Under the pieces are notes generated by a model. The model was not told the origin of the DNA, searched no databases, and saw only the letters and a program-made list of their open reading frames with translations. From Nonomuraea thailandensis (lineage in GTDB: Bacteria > Actinomycetota > Actinomycetes > Streptosporangiales > Streptosporangiaceae), in assembly GCF_024172165.1 (NCBI RefSeq), contig NZ_JAMZEB010000002.1, positions 124,001-188,000 of the forward strand: a stretch of 64,000 bases of DNA, read 5' to 3'. Positions 43,717-52,866 of the stretch are shown here, piece by piece (the first letter of the stretch is position 1; every line of letters starts with the position of its first letter). A program made the translations under genes and the position numbers.

Positions 43717-46535
43717 CGGAGACGGCCAGCGGTTCAGTGGCGCGCGGGGGCAAGCGTCCGCGTAAGGGACTGAAGATGAAGCGGATCTTCACCAAGCCCG
43801 GCGTGCACCCGTATGACGAGATCCAGTGGGAGCGCCGCGACGTCGTCATGACGAACTGGCGCGACGGGTCCATCAACTTTGAGCAGCGGGGCGTCGAGTT
43901 CCCCGCGTTCTGGTCGGTCAACGCGGCCAACATCGTGACGACCAAGTACTTCCGCGGCGCCGTGGGCACCCCGCAGCGCGAGTGGAGCCTGAAGCAGCTG
44001 ATCGACCGGGTCGTCGGCGTCTACACCAGGACGGGGCTCGAGAACGGCTACTTCGCCAGCGAAGAGGACGCCGAGATCTTCGACCACGAGCTGAAGCACG
44101 CCCTGGCGCACCAGGTGTTCGCGTTCAACTCGCCGGTGTGGTTCAACGTGGGCACGCAGTCGCCGCAGCAGGTGAGCGCGTGTTTCATCCTCTCCGTGGA
44201 CGACACGATGGAGTCGATCCTCGACTGGTACAAGGAAGAGGGTGTGATCTTCAAGGGCGGTTCGGGTTCCGGGGTGAACCTGTCGAGGATCCGCTCGTCC
44301 AAGGAGCTGCTGTCCAGCGGCGGCACGGCCAGCGGGCCGGTCTCCTTCATGCGCGGCGCCGACGCCAGCGCGGGGACGATCAAGTCGGGCGGCGCGACGC
44401 GGCGGGCGGCCAAGATGGTCGTGCTCGACGTCGACCACCCCGACATCGAGGAGTTCATCGAGACCAAGGCGCGCGAGGAGGACAAGGTCCGCGCGCTGCG
44501 TGACGCCGGTTTCGACATGGACCTCGGCGGCAAGGACATCGTCTCCGTCCAGTACCAGAACGCCAACAACTCCGTGCGCGTCTCCGACGAGTTCATGCGC
44601 GCGGTGGAGCAGGGCGGCGACTTCGGCCTGCGGGCCCGCCTGACCGGCGAGGTCATCGAGAAGATCGACGCCAAGGACCTGTTCCGCAAGATGGCCAAGG
44701 CGGCGTGGGAGTGCGCCGACCCCGGCGTGCAGTACGACGACACGATCAACGACTGGCACACCACGCCCGAGACGGGCCGGATCACGGCCAGCAACCCCTG
44801 CAGCGAGTACGTCCACCTCGACAACTCCTCCTGCAACCTGGCCAGCATCAACTTGCTGAAGTTCCTGAAGGACGACAACTCCTTCAACGTGGCCGACTTC
44901 GTCAAGCTGACCGAGCTGATCATCACCGCGATGGACATCTCGATCACCTTCGCCGACTTCCCGACGGAGAAGATCGGCGAGACGACGCGCGCGTACCGCC
45001 AGCTCGGCATCGGCTACGCCAACCTGGGCGCGCTGCTCATGGCGACCGGCCACGCCTACGACTCCGACGGCGGCCGGGCCGTGGCGGGGGCGATCACGTC
45101 GCTGATGACTGGTGTGTCCTACCGTCGCAGCGCCGAGCTGGCCGGGGTCGTCGGCGCGTACGACGGCTACGCCAGGAACGCCGAGCCGCACAAGCGTGTG
45201 ATGCGCAAGCACGCCGCGGCCAACGACGACCTGCGCACGGTCGGCTCGATGGACGCGAAGATCCACGCCGAGGCGTCGCGCCAGTGGTCGGAGTGCCTGA
45301 AGCTGGGCGAGAAGAACGGCTACCGCAACGCCCAGGCCAGCCTCCTCGCGCCCACCGGCACGATCGGCCTGATGATGGACTGCGACACGACCGGCATCGA
45401 GCCGGACCTGGCGCTGGTCAAGTTCAAGAAGCTCGTCGGCGGCGGCTCCATGCAGATCGTCAACCAGACGATCCCGCGGGCGCTCAAGCAGCTCGGCTAC
45501 CAGCAGGAGCAGATCGAGGCCATCGTCGAGTACATCGGCGAGCACAGCCACGTCGTCGACGCGCCCGGCCTGCGCCCCGAGCACTACGAGGTGTTCGACT
45601 GCGCGATGGGCGAGCGGGCGATCGCGCCCATGGGCCACGTCCGCATGATGGCGGCCACGCAGCCGTTCCTGTCCGGCGCGATCTCCAAGACGGTCAACCT
45701 GCCCGAGTCGGCCACGATCGACGACATCGAGCAGGTCTACCTGGAGGGCTGGAAGCTCGGCCTCAAGGCGCTGGCCGTCTACCGCGACAACTGCAAGGTC
45801 GGCCAGCCGCTGTCGGCCGGCGACGGCTCCAAGAAGCAGCAGGAGCAGCCGAAGGAGGCCGAGCCCGAGGTCAAGGTCATCGAGGTCAACCGGCCGACCC
45901 GGAGGCGCATGCCGAACCAGCGGCCGAGCATGACCACCCGCTTCACGGTGGGCGGCGCCAAGGGTTACATGACCGCCTCGTCCTACCCTGACGACGGGCT
46001 CGGCGAGGTCTTCCTCAAGATGTCCAAGCAGGGCTCGACGCTGGCGGGCGTCATGGACGCGTTCTCGGTGGCGATCTCCATCGGGCTCCAGTACGGCGTG
46101 CCGCTGGAGACGTACATGAGCAAGTTCGTCAACATGCGCTTCGAGCCGGCCGGCATGACGGACGACCCCGACATCCGCATGGCGACCTCGGTGATGGACT
46201 ACATCTTCCGCCGCCTGGCCCTGGACCACCTGCCGTACGACGAGCGGGCGGCGCTGGGCATCTTCTCGGCGGCCGAGCGGGCGGCGCAGCAGCGCGGCGA
46301 GGACCCGGCGGCCCTGCAGGAGACGGTCGACCGGGAGGCGCTGGCCCAGTCGGCGCCGATCGAGGCCGCCCAGCCGAAGGAGGACCCGCAGCCTGCCGTC
46401 CAGGAGCTGACGCTGGAGAGCCACCAGCGCTTCACCGCCGACGCGCCGCTCTGCATGACGTGCGGCACGAAGATGCGTCCGGCCGGTAGCTGCTACGTGT
46501 GCGAGGGCTGCGGCTCGACCAGCGGCTGCAGCTGA
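43713..46535 (+). CDS. nrdJ: Class II adenosylcobalamin-dependent ribonucleoside-diphosphate reductase
   Basis: ATG 43713 overlaps the nrdR stop and has GGGGGAG upstream. The 940-residue protein has the reductase barrel with [50 protein letters not shown] (active-site region) and [22 protein letters not shown]. After a charged linker it ends in a zinc-like tail [31 protein letters not shown] with paired cysteines for re-reduction. It makes deoxynucleotides using coenzyme B12 and needs no oxygen. I saw no cobalamin riboswitch upstream, unlike some Streptomyces nrdRJ operons. Confidence 0.95.
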   Translation: MTETASGSVARGGKRPRKGLKMKRIFTKPGVHPYDEIQWERRDVVMTNWRDGSINFEQRGVEFPAFWSVNAANIVTTKYFRGAVGTPQREWSLKQLIDRVVGVYTRTGLENGYFASEEDAEIFDHELKHALAHQVFAFNSPVWFNVGTQSPQQVSACFILSVDDTMESILDWYKEEGVIFKGGSGSGVNLSRIRSSKELLSSGGTASGPVSFMRGADASAGTIKSGGATRRAAKMVVLDVDHPDIEEFIETKAREEDKVRALRDAGFDMDLGGKDIVSVQYQNANNSVRVSDEFMRAVEQGGDFGLRARLTGEVIEKIDAKDLFRKMAKAAWECADPGVQYDDTINDWHTTPETGRITASNPCSEYVHLDNSSCNLASINLLKFLKDDNSFNVADFVKLTELIITAMDISITFADFPTEKIGETTRAYRQLGIGYANLGALLMATGHAYDSDGGRAVAGAITSLMTGVSYRRSAELAGVVGAYDGYARNAEPHKRVMRKHAAANDDLRTVGSMDAKIHAEASRQWSECLKLGEKNGYRNAQASLLAPTGTIGLMMDCDTTGIEPDLALVKFKKLVGGGSMQIVNQTIPRALKQLGYQQEQIEAIVEYIGEHSHVVDAPGLRPEHYEVFDCAMGERAIAPMGHVRMMAATQPFLSGAISKTVNLPESATIDDIEQVYLEGWKLGLKALAVYRDNCKVGQPLSAGDGSKKQQEQPKEAEPEVKVIEVNRPTRRRMPNQRPSMTTRFTVGGAKGYMTASSYPDDGLGEVFLKMSKQGSTLAGVMDAFSVAISIGLQYGVPLETYMSKFVNMRFEPAGMTDDPDIRMATSVMDYIFRRLALDHLPYDERAALGIFSAAERAAQQRGEDPAALQETVDREALAQSAPIEAAQPKEDPQPAVQELTLESHQRFTADAPLCMTCGTKMRPAGSCYVCEGCGSTSGCS

Positions 46536-46587
46536 CAGGCGACACCCGGCCTGGCTTGATCGGCTGAGGCCCGTGGTGCCTGCTTGA

Positions 46588-46621
46588 GAAGGGGGCCCGG
46601 ACATCGTTCCGGGCCCCCTTC
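46588..46621 (+). terminator. 14-bp-stem terminator after nrdJ
   Basis: GAAGGGGGCCCGGA (46588-46601) pairs perfectly with TCCGGGCCCCCTTC (46608-46621) around a CATCGT loop, 53 bp past the nrdJ stop. No T-run follows. Confidence 0.85.
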
Positions 46622-46684
46622 GGCGAGTTGGGGCAGGGTGATGGCGGTGGGCGGCGGACCTGGCGGTGTGATCAAGGGAGTCTC

Positions 46685-47062
46685 ATGTCCCGCACTGCTC
46701 ATCACATTGATCGTCCGGTTCCCGGCGGGGGAGTCCCCTGGCGATCGGTGACGATAGTTGATCTCCGTTACAGTGCCGCATGCCTGCGACAGGCCCGGCA
46801 AGAGGGTCACCGGCCGCGCCCGATGCTCCTGCGCCGCAAGGTCGACGTCTACTCCTGGGCCAGGTCGAATCCCCGGGACCGGTCCGTGTCGGAGTGGGCG
46901 GAGATCGAGGAGCGACGGGCCCGCCAGAGCCTGCGTCTCAGGCTCGAAGCCATCCGGCGGAGGGCCAACGCCACAGCCGACGGCTCTTCCGCCTCAGAAG
47001 CGATCGATGATCTCGAAGTGCACCCCGCACGGCACCGTCGCAACGCCATCTGGCAGTACTGA
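46685..47062 (+). CDS. Small basic hypothetical protein
   Basis: ATG 46685 with AAGGGAG upstream gives 125 residues, MSRTAHHIDRPVPGGGVPWRSV..., rich in Arg and with no membrane segment. The middle part has a predicted helix of alternating charge (SEWAEIEERRARQSLRLRLEAIRRRANA) and the C-terminus ends RRNAIWQY. I do not recognise a named family. The proper ribosome site and codon use support it being a gene. It follows the nrdJ terminator, so it has its own promoter. Function unknown; a nucleic-acid-binding role is only a guess from its charge. Confidence 0.65.
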   Translation: MSRTAHHIDRPVPGGGVPWRSVTIVDLRYSAACLRQARQEGHRPRPMLLRRKVDVYSWARSNPRDRSVSEWAEIEERRARQSLRLRLEAIRRRANATADGSSASEAIDDLEVHPARHRRNAIWQY

Positions 47063-47116
47063 TCAGGGCGTCCGATGACTGCTCCGCCGGAGCCCTCCGG
47101 CCGCGGCTGAGCGCCC

Positions 47117-47330
47117 TAGAACATGCCGTGCGGGATCTGGCACCGGCTGCACGACGTCCCAGTGCTCGGCGATCTGCCCGTCCACCAGCCGCCAGATGTC
47201 CACGACGGCGACGCCGCGCTCCTCGCCCGCCGGGGTCAGGTGATGGTGCAGCATGACGAGGTCACCTTCGGCGATGACCCCCTTGAGGTCGAGGCGGGTG
47301 GCGGCCAGGGGCGAGGTCGTGATGAATGAG
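47117..47330 (-). pseudogene. Remnant of a SnoaL-like/NTF2-fold gene
   Basis: On the minus strand one frame reads FITTSPLAATRLDLKGVIAEGDLVMLHHHLTP...GVAVVDIWRLVDGQIAEHWDVVQPVPDPA, the C-terminal half of a SnoaL-like (COG4922 type) protein. The usual ending NGMF then TAG is present (47117-47128) but in the neighbouring frame, so one base has been lost or gained near 47130. Upstream, the expected N-terminal half is not in any frame. I read this as a truncated, frameshifted relic. Original function unknown. Confidence 0.6.
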
Positions 47331-47451
47331 ATCCAGGCTGGAGGAGATCGCGGTGGAGGCGTACCTTCCGGTCGACGCCGGGGCCGCCCGGTACCTGCGC
47401 GGGGATGTCCAGTAGCGGACAGCGGGATGGATCGGGCGCGCTGCGGTCGTC

Positions 47452-47979
47452 ATGCTGCCGGGTATGAGGCGGATCGCGGGGCTCGCCGTGCTGTTCGGAG
47501 CGGTGCTGTACGGGGTGCACAGGCTGGCCATGGTGGCCGTCGCGTGGCTGATCGGCAACCAGGACATGATCGTCGGGCTGGACTGCTGCGTCGACTACCA
47601 CAGGAACGCCCCTGACCCGTGGGGGAACGTGCTGGTCGCCGTGTCCGGCGTGCTCGCCACACAGATGGTGGCGTGGGCGGCCATCGGGCTGCTGGCGGCG
47701 CGGCGCGGCTCCGCCCGGGTGCTGGCGACCCTGGCCGGCACCGCGTTCGTGGTGAGCCCGTTGTTGCAGCTCATCGTGTACGCGGTGTGGCACTGGGCGG
47801 AGCGCGACTACGTCGCGGTGATCGACTACCTGATGGACGCGACCGGGCTGCCGGAGATGGCGCTGATGGCGGCGATGCTGGGACTGTTCGCCGGGTATGC
47901 GCTGATCTTCTGGCTGGGGTTGCGGGCAGCCTGGGACCGGGCCACGAACACCACGGCCACGGCGGCCCCCACGCCCTGA
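47452..47979 (+). CDS. Four-helix integral membrane protein of unknown function
   Basis: ATG 47452 (or ATG 47464, MRRIAGLAV) gives about 175 residues. Four hydrophobic stretches are visible: LAVLFGAVLYGVHRLAMVAVAWLIG, VLVAVSGVLATQMVAWAAIGLLAA, VLATLAGTAFVVSPLLQLIVYAVW and LALMAAMLGLFAGYALIFWLGL-like near the end. A loop with paired cysteines (GLDCCVDYHRNAPD) lies between helices 1 and 2. No ribosome site is obvious for either start. Family not recognised. The stop codon lies in the first unit of an 18-bp tandem repeat. Confidence 0.65.
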   Translation: MLPGMRRIAGLAVLFGAVLYGVHRLAMVAVAWLIGNQDMIVGLDCCVDYHRNAPDPWGNVLVAVSGVLATQMVAWAAIGLLAARRGSARVLATLAGTAFVVSPLLQLIVYAVWHWAERDYVAVIDYLMDATGLPEMALMAAMLGLFAGYALIFWLGLRAAWDRATNTTATAAPTP

Positions 47980-48045
47980 CCGGCCTCCACCTCCTGACCG
48001 GCCTCCACGCCCTGACCGGTCTTCGCGCCCTGACCGGCCCGTGCG
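47974..48045. repeat. Four 18-bp tandem repeats starting at the stop codon
   Basis: Units begin at 47974, 47992, 48010 and 48028, all containing CCTGACCGG; the first two differ at two positions. The first unit includes the TGA stop (47977-47979) of the membrane protein gene, so in-frame stops repeat every six codons. Confidence 0.9.
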
Positions 48046-48088
48046 TCAGGCGGCGCTGCCGGTGGAGGCGGTCGTGCGGCGTGAATGC

Positions 48089-48919
48089 TCAGGAGTCGAG
48101 CACGTCGCTGAGCACGTCGGGCCGGTTGGTGATGATGCCGTCCACCTTGTAGCCGATCATGCGGCGCATGGCGGCCGAGCTGTCGACGGTCCAGGTGAGG
48201 ACGTCCAGGCCGAGGGCGTGCACGCGGCGGACGTAGGAGGCCGTGAGCGTGGTGTACGGCGGGTTGATCTGGTCGGCGAACTTCGCCAGCCCAGGCAGCT
48301 CACCGGTCGAGGGCGTGCCGAGCAGCCCGATCGGCGCCTCGGGCAGCAGCCGGTCGAACCTGCGCATCGAGTCCCAGTCGAACGACTGCACCACCAGTTT
48401 GCCGGGAGCCAGCCAGGAGGGGTGGCGGCGCAGCTCGGCGGCGATGCGGGCCTCGATCCCCTCGTAGCGCTCCGGGGCCTTGACCTCCAGCAGCAGGCCC
48501 ATGCCTGAGCCGCTCATCTCGCGCAGGGCCTCGCCCAGGGTGGGGACGGGCTCGCCGTCGTACTGGCCGGACAGCCAGGAGCCGGCGTCCAGCTCGCGGA
48601 TCTGGTCAAGCGTGAGGTCGCCGACGTTCCACGGCGACAGGTCGGGGAAGACCTGCTCGGCGTTCGTGGTGCGGGACAGCGTCGTGTCGTGCATCAGGAC
48701 CAGCTCGTGGTCCGCCGTCTCCTGGACGTCCAGCTCGAACAGGTCGGCGCCCTGCGTGGTGGCCAGTTCGAACGCGGCGATCGTGTTCTCGGGGGCGTAG
48801 GCGGAGGCGCCCCGGTGGGCGACGTTCACGATGGTCGCGGCTTCGGCGGGGGTGGCGGGAGGGAGGAAGGTGAGAGAGATGAGGGAGGTCGCGATGAGGA
48901 CGGCGAGTCGCCTGAACAT
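48089..48919 (-). CDS. Secreted glycerophosphodiester phosphodiesterase (GlpQ type)
   Basis: ATG 48919 with GAGGAG four bases upstream gives 276 residues. A signal peptide (MFRRLAVLIATSLISLTF ... EAAT) precedes a GDPD TIM barrel with NVAHRGASAYAPENTIAAFELA (catalytic His and metal Glu), FELDVQETADHELVLMHDTTLSRTT (second His), LLLEVKAPE and a C-terminal DVLTWTVDSSAAMRRMIGYKVDGIITNRPD. It cleaves deacylated phospholipids or teichoic acid-like glycerophosphodiesters outside the cell to give glycerol-3-phosphate. In Streptomyces such genes are phosphate-regulated, but I see no clear PHO box. Confidence 0.9.
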   Translation of the reverse strand: MFRRLAVLIATSLISLTFLPPATPAEAATIVNVAHRGASAYAPENTIAAFELATTQGADLFELDVQETADHELVLMHDTTLSRTTNAEQVFPDLSPWNVGDLTLDQIRELDAGSWLSGQYDGEPVPTLGEALREMSGSGMGLLLEVKAPERYEGIEARIAAELRRHPSWLAPGKLVVQSFDWDSMRRFDRLLPEAPIGLLGTPSTGELPGLAKFADQINPPYTTLTASYVRRVHALGLDVLTWTVDSSAAMRRMIGYKVDGIITNRPDVLSDVLDS

Positions 48920-48947
48920 GGGTCTCCTCGGCTGGGGAGAGACAACG

Positions 48948-49004
48948 ACTCGACGGTGACAAGATCCCGTGACTTGGAGTTGAGAGCAGAGTAACTCGAC
49001 GGTG
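48948..49004. promoter_or_regulatory. Direct repeat ACTCGACGGTG upstream of the GlpQ gene
   Basis: ACTCGACGGTG occurs at 48948-48958 and again at 48994-49004, 46 bp apart, 29-85 bp upstream of the GlpQ start. Exact 11-base direct repeats at such a position suggest a regulator site, but the word does not match the 11-bp PHO box unit of Streptomyces. Confidence 0.35.
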
Positions 49005-49061
49005 CCGCGCGGATGAGCATTCGACGCGCGTACGCGCCGGAGCGGGGCCCTTTCGGGCTCG

Positions 49062-49154
49062 GCCCGCCCCGGCGCGTTCGGCCCCCGGTGCGGACGGTCC
49101 TAGCGCAGGTCCGCCCCGGCGCGTTCGCCCTCGGTGCGGACGGTCCTAGCGCAG
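49062..49154. repeat. 46/47-bp duplication that includes the chitinase stop codon
   Basis: Copies 49062-49108 and 49109-49154 differ by one indel and two or three substitutions. Both contain GGACGGTCCTAGCGCAG, so the chitinase TAG stop (49146-49148 on the minus strand) is copied 46 bp downstream. The copies also share GCCCCGGCGCGTTCG. Confidence 0.9.
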
Positions 49155-51707
49155 GCCCGCGTCGAGTGCGGTGGTCAGGGTGCCCGAGTCGCCGGACATC
49201 TCCCAGATCATCGCCCCGAGCAGCCCCTTGCTCCGCAGCCAGGCCGTCTTCTTCCCGATCGACCAGGCGTCGTCGAACGTCCACCACTGCCCGCCGTCGC
49301 CGGTGAAGCAGTACGTGGCCACCGCCTGCTCGTCGTGCCTGACCGTGCAGCCGGGCACCATGGCCAGCAGGTTCGTGTAGCCGCGGGTGCCGGCCTCCTC
49401 CTGGAACTGGCCGGGAGCGGCGCCGCCAGCCTGCTGCCACTCGCCGTACCTGCCGCCGTCGGCCACCCGCTGCCAGCCGCGGCCGTAGTACGCCAGGCCG
49501 ATGGTGATCTTGCGGGGGTGGACCCCGGCCTGGAGGTAGACGTCCACGGCCTTCTCCACGCTGAAGTCCGGGTCGTACGGGCTGTCGGTGTCGAGATGGA
49601 GGTTGCCCTGGTGGCCGGTACGGTTCGGCTCCCAGGAGTTGTCGCTGCCCGCGCCGTGGAAGTCGTACCCCTGGACATTGAAGATGTCCAGAGATTTCGT
49701 GACTTCGGGGAGGTCCCAGCCGGCGGCGATCTTGGCCGGGTCGGCCGGGGTGAAGGCCGTGAGCTGGTACCGCTTGCCCGTCGTGGCCGTCAGCGCGTCG
49801 AGCTGGCGGCGGAACTCGGCGATCAGCAGCGTGTTGTTCGCCTTGTCGGCCGGGCTGACGTGGTTGCCCGGATGCCCCTCGGCGCCCGGCCACTCCCAGT
49901 CGAGGTCGATGCCGTCGAAGACGCCCGCCGCCGTGCCGGGTCCGCCCGCGCCGTTGTAGGCGGGCAGGTTGCCCTTGATGTAGATGTCGATGCACGACGC
50001 CACGAACTTCTTGCGCGCCGCGTCCGTGGCCGCCACGTCGGAGAAGTACTTCGAGTACGTCCAGCCGCCCAGCGAGATCAGCACCTTCAGGTGCGGGTGC
50101 TTGGCCTTGAGCTTCTTGATCTGGTTGAAGTTGCCGCGCAGCTTCTCCCAGCCGGTGTCCGCCACGCCGTCCACCGACTGCGCGGCGCTGAACGGCCGGC
50201 CGTAGTCGGCCTCGGCGTCGCCCGCGCCGTCGCCCTGGTCGGGATCCTGCGGGTCGGTGCTGGTGCCCTTCGTGACGCCCTGCAGGCAGGTGAGGTTCTG
50301 CGGGTCGATGTTGGCGAAGGCGTAGTTGATGTGGGTCAGCTTCGCCGCCGCGCCGGTCGTGTCGAGGTTGCGGACGAAGTACTGGCGGCCGTAGATGCCC
50401 CACTGCACGAAATATCCGACGCGGGCGTAGCCGGTCTCGACGATGTCCGCCGTGGTCACCCTCACCGCCGCGCCGGCCGGGGAGAGGTTGTCGTACAGGT
50501 CGCGGGCCCGCACGGTGAACGTGTACTCGGTCGAGGGCGACAGCCCGGAGACGACCGCCGTGGTGCCGGAGACGGTCGTCGCCACCGAAGAGCCGAGAAG
50601 GACGTCATAGCCGGCGATGCCGGAGTTGTCGGAGGAGGCCGCCCAGGTCAGAGTGACGCTGGACGACGTCCGCGCGGTGCTGCGCAGGTCGCCCGGCGCG
50701 GTCGGCGGCTGCGTGTCGTCGGCCGGGTTGCGGGTGGTGACCGCCAGCGGCGCGGACGCCGGTGACAGCGTGCCCTTGCGGTCCTTGGCCCTGACGGTGA
50801 ACGTGTACGCGGTCGAGGGCGACAGGCCGGAGACGGTCGCCGTGGTGCCGGTGACGGAGGCGGCGACCGCGGAGCCGTTGTAGACCTCGTACCCGGTGAT
50901 CGGCAGGCTGCCGGGTGCGGCGGCGTCCCAGGCCAGTGCGACGGTCCTGGTGGTCCTGGCGGGCGAGCGCAGGTTCCCTGGCGTGCCGGGCGGCGCGTCG
51001 GGGCTGCCGTCGCAGTTGACGTCGTTGACCCGGCAGCTCACCGGCTCGGCGCCCGCGGTGCTGACGGTGAAGGACGGGCTGTACGGCTCGGTGGTCGCGC
51101 CCGCGTTCACGGTCGTGTTGTAGTGCGCGGGCGTGAGCGTCACCGTACGGCCGCTCTGGCTGAGCGAGGCGTGCTGGGCGTTGCCCGCGGTGACCCCGGC
51201 CGGAAGCTCGAAGACGATCGTCCAGCCGTTGAGCGGGGCCGTGCCGTTGTTGGCCACCACGAACCTGGCCGCGCTCCCGTTCACGTCATAGGTGGCGCTG
51301 ACCGGCGGCTTGGCGGGCGGGTCGCCGCCGCTGCCGTCGCAGTTCGCCCCGTCGATCAGGCAGCTCACCGGCTGGACGGCGGAGCTGAGCGTGATCTTGG
51401 GGCTGTACGGCTCGGTGTTCCTGCCCGGTTGCACGGTGTTGATGTAGAACGCGGGGGCGAGGGTCACCCTGGTGCCGTTCTGCCTGATGGTGGCGTTCTG
51501 CGGGCTGGACGCGGTGACGCCGGAGGGCAGCTCGAAGACGATCGACCAGCCGGTCACGGCGGTCGTGCCCGGGTTGCTCACCACGAACGTGCCGGTGGTG
51601 CCGGACAGGGTGAACGTGGCGACGAGGCGGCTCGCGGCCTGTGCGGGGAGAGCGCACAGGGCGGCGATCACGAGGACGGCCAGCAGGGGGGTGGCTAATC
51701 GGCGCAC
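49146..51707 (-). CDS. Modular secreted GH18 chitinase (two CBM2-like, two Fn3, GH18)
   Basis: GTG 51707 with AAAGG upstream; 853 residues. Order: signal peptide (1-24), two tandem CBM2-like modules (about 26-120 and 136-232, both containing GWxIVFELPxGVTA and TEPYSP), two fibronectin III domains (about 240-325 and 335-420, each with VSGLSPSTxYTFTVRA) and a GH18 barrel (about 430-850). The catalytic motif DGIDLDWEWP near residue 600 has the full DxxDxDxE set, preceded by KVLISLGGWTYSKYF. It hydrolyses chitin outside the cell. A GAAAGTTTC motif lies 21 bp upstream and the stop codon region is duplicated. Confidence 0.93.
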   Translation of the reverse strand: MRRLATPLLAVLVIAALCALPAQAASRLVATFTLSGTTGTFVVSNPGTTAVTGWSIVFELPSGVTASSPQNATIRQNGTRVTLAPAFYINTVQPGRNTEPYSPKITLSSAVQPVSCLIDGANCDGSGGDPPAKPPVSATYDVNGSAARFVVANNGTAPLNGWTIVFELPAGVTAGNAQHASLSQSGRTVTLTPAHYNTTVNAGATTEPYSPSFTVSTAGAEPVSCRVNDVNCDGSPDAPPGTPGNLRSPARTTRTVALAWDAAAPGSLPITGYEVYNGSAVAASVTGTTATVSGLSPSTAYTFTVRAKDRKGTLSPASAPLAVTTRNPADDTQPPTAPGDLRSTARTSSSVTLTWAASSDNSGIAGYDVLLGSSVATTVSGTTAVVSGLSPSTEYTFTVRARDLYDNLSPAGAAVRVTTADIVETGYARVGYFVQWGIYGRQYFVRNLDTTGAAAKLTHINYAFANIDPQNLTCLQGVTKGTSTDPQDPDQGDGAGDAEADYGRPFSAAQSVDGVADTGWEKLRGNFNQIKKLKAKHPHLKVLISLGGWTYSKYFSDVAATDAARKKFVASCIDIYIKGNLPAYNGAGGPGTAAGVFDGIDLDWEWPGAEGHPGNHVSPADKANNTLLIAEFRRQLDALTATTGKRYQLTAFTPADPAKIAAGWDLPEVTKSLDIFNVQGYDFHGAGSDNSWEPNRTGHQGNLHLDTDSPYDPDFSVEKAVDVYLQAGVHPRKITIGLAYYGRGWQRVADGGRYGEWQQAGGAAPGQFQEEAGTRGYTNLLAMVPGCTVRHDEQAVATYCFTGDGGQWWTFDDAWSIGKKTAWLRSKGLLGAMIWEMSGDSGTLTTALDAGLR

Positions 51708-51727
51708 GTCGGAGACCTTTCAGTAAA

Positions 51728-51736
51728 GAAAGTTTC
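51728..51736. promoter_or_regulatory. GAAAGTTTC palindrome upstream of the chitinase
   Basis: GAAAGTTTC followed by CTAACAATTAG sits 21-29 bp upstream of the GTG start. It is the same 9-base palindrome as at 12160-12168 before the CBM2 esterase. No DasR-type site (TGGTCTAGACCA) is visible in the 222-bp intergenic region. Confidence 0.5.
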
Positions 51737-51929
51737 CTAACAATTAGCCGGATCGTAAGCCCGCCTCGCACGCCTGGCAAGGCCCTCGCGCCCGCACTGG
51801 GTCCCAGAGCTGCGCGCCGCACAGGGTCAGGGCCCGCGCCGGCTGTGCCGGCAACGCTGCGGCGCTCGCCGGGTGCGGCGTGGCGTCTGCGCGCATGGGT
51901 GTCGGGTGGCGGCGTACGTGCTCGCCGGC

Positions 51930-52403
51930 TCAGCCGACGGGCAGCTCGGTGCCGTACAGACGTGACACCCGCAGCCGGATCACCAGCCGCCGATCGGCCA
52001 CCATCTGCCGCAGGAAGGCGAGCTCACCCACCGGATCGGCGAGCGGCGGCCGCATGCCCAGCAGCTCCAGCCCCACCTCGTCACCCGGATCGAGGCTCAC
52101 CGGCGACAGCTCCGCCTCGCCCTCGGCCACGGCGAACGACCGGAAGTCGTCGCTGGCCACGTAGAGCGAGCACCGCGCGTCCTTCTGGAGCTGGCGCACC
52201 TTGAGCCGGTCGGCGATGGTGGAGATCCGCACCACGCGCTGCCGCGGATCCCAGGTGTAGGTGACGGTGGACAGCTGGGGCCGCCCGTCGGCCCTGATCG
52301 TGGCCAGCGCGCCGAAGCGCTGCTCGGCCACCAGGTTCGACAGCTCCTCGTCGCTCAGCGACTGGGGGCCCGGCCCCGCGTCGAGACCGTAGTTCTCCGC
52401 CAT
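51930..52403 (-). CDS. PPOX-class F420-dependent oxidoreductase
   Basis: A 157-residue split-barrel protein starting MAENYGLDAGPGPQSLSDEELSNLVAEQRFGALATIRADGRPQLSTVTYTWD. The pattern LATIRADGRPQLSTV and IRISTIADRLKVRQLQKDARCSLYV is typical of the F420-binding pyridoxamine-oxidase-like family (TIGR03618 type) of actinobacteria. These reduce quinones, biliverdin or other small molecules with reduced F420. It is followed upstream on the same strand by the ester cyclase-like gene at 52431, with a 27-bp gap, so they probably form an operon. Substrate unknown. Confidence 0.85.
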   Translation of the reverse strand: MAENYGLDAGPGPQSLSDEELSNLVAEQRFGALATIRADGRPQLSTVTYTWDPRQRVVRISTIADRLKVRQLQKDARCSLYVASDDFRSFAVAEGEAELSPVSLDPGDEVGLELLGMRPPLADPVGELAFLRQMVADRRLVIRLRVSRLYGTELPVG

Positions 52404-52430
52404 CCACCAGCCCTCGTAAATCGGGAAATT

Positions 52431-52829
52431 TCACCCTATACCGAGCTGGCGGTTGAGCGTCTGGACGTCCGAGATCACCCAGTACTCGGCGAACCTCCCC
52501 TCCCGCACCCGCAGGATGTCGTGCCCGCTGAACGCGATCCCGGAGCCCTGCGCCGCCGTCACGCCGGGAAGCCCGCCCCGGTACGCGCCCGCGAACGTCC
52601 AACGTGCCGACACCAGATCCCCGTCCACGATCGGCCCCACGTCCAGCGTGACCTTGACGTCGTCGAACGGCGCGTGCCCCTGCCGCAGCGCCTCGACCAG
52701 CTCGTCCGGCCCCGAAACCGTCATACCGGGCCAGTGGCCGGTGAAGTCGGGGGTGACGAGTTCGTGCGCCAGCTCGAACTCACCGTTCCAGAGCTCGAGC
52801 AGCCATCGTCTGTACAGGTCTGAGATCAT
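52431..52829 (-). CDS. SnoaL-like ester cyclase/NTF2-fold protein
   Basis: The 132-residue product MISDLYRRWLLELWNGEFELAHELVTPDFTGHWPG... has the SnoaL-like polyketide cyclase/ester cyclase pattern: short N-terminal helices, VTPDFTGHWPG with the conserved His, GPDELVEALRQGHAPFDDVKVTLD, then strands WTFAGAYRG, IAFSGHDILRVREGRFAEYWVISD. Function in this family ranges from cyclases to hydrolases and is not predictable. It diverges from the amidohydrolase at 52867 and precedes the PPOX gene on the same strand. Confidence 0.8.
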   Translation of the reverse strand: MISDLYRRWLLELWNGEFELAHELVTPDFTGHWPGMTVSGPDELVEALRQGHAPFDDVKVTLDVGPIVDGDLVSARWTFAGAYRGGLPGVTAAQGSGIAFSGHDILRVREGRFAEYWVISDVQTLNRQLGIG

Positions 52830-52866
52830 CCGGACCCACTACCCACTCACCGGTAGGTTACGAGTC

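Noticed and set aside
43734..46604. A 956-codon open frame antisense to nrdJ
   Set aside because: Shadow of nrdJ with low-complexity Val/Asp/Leu/Gly composition; crosses the terminator.
48046..48508. Plus-strand frame of 155 codons over the GlpQ gene
   Set aside because: Antisense shadow of a well-supported phosphodiesterase gene.
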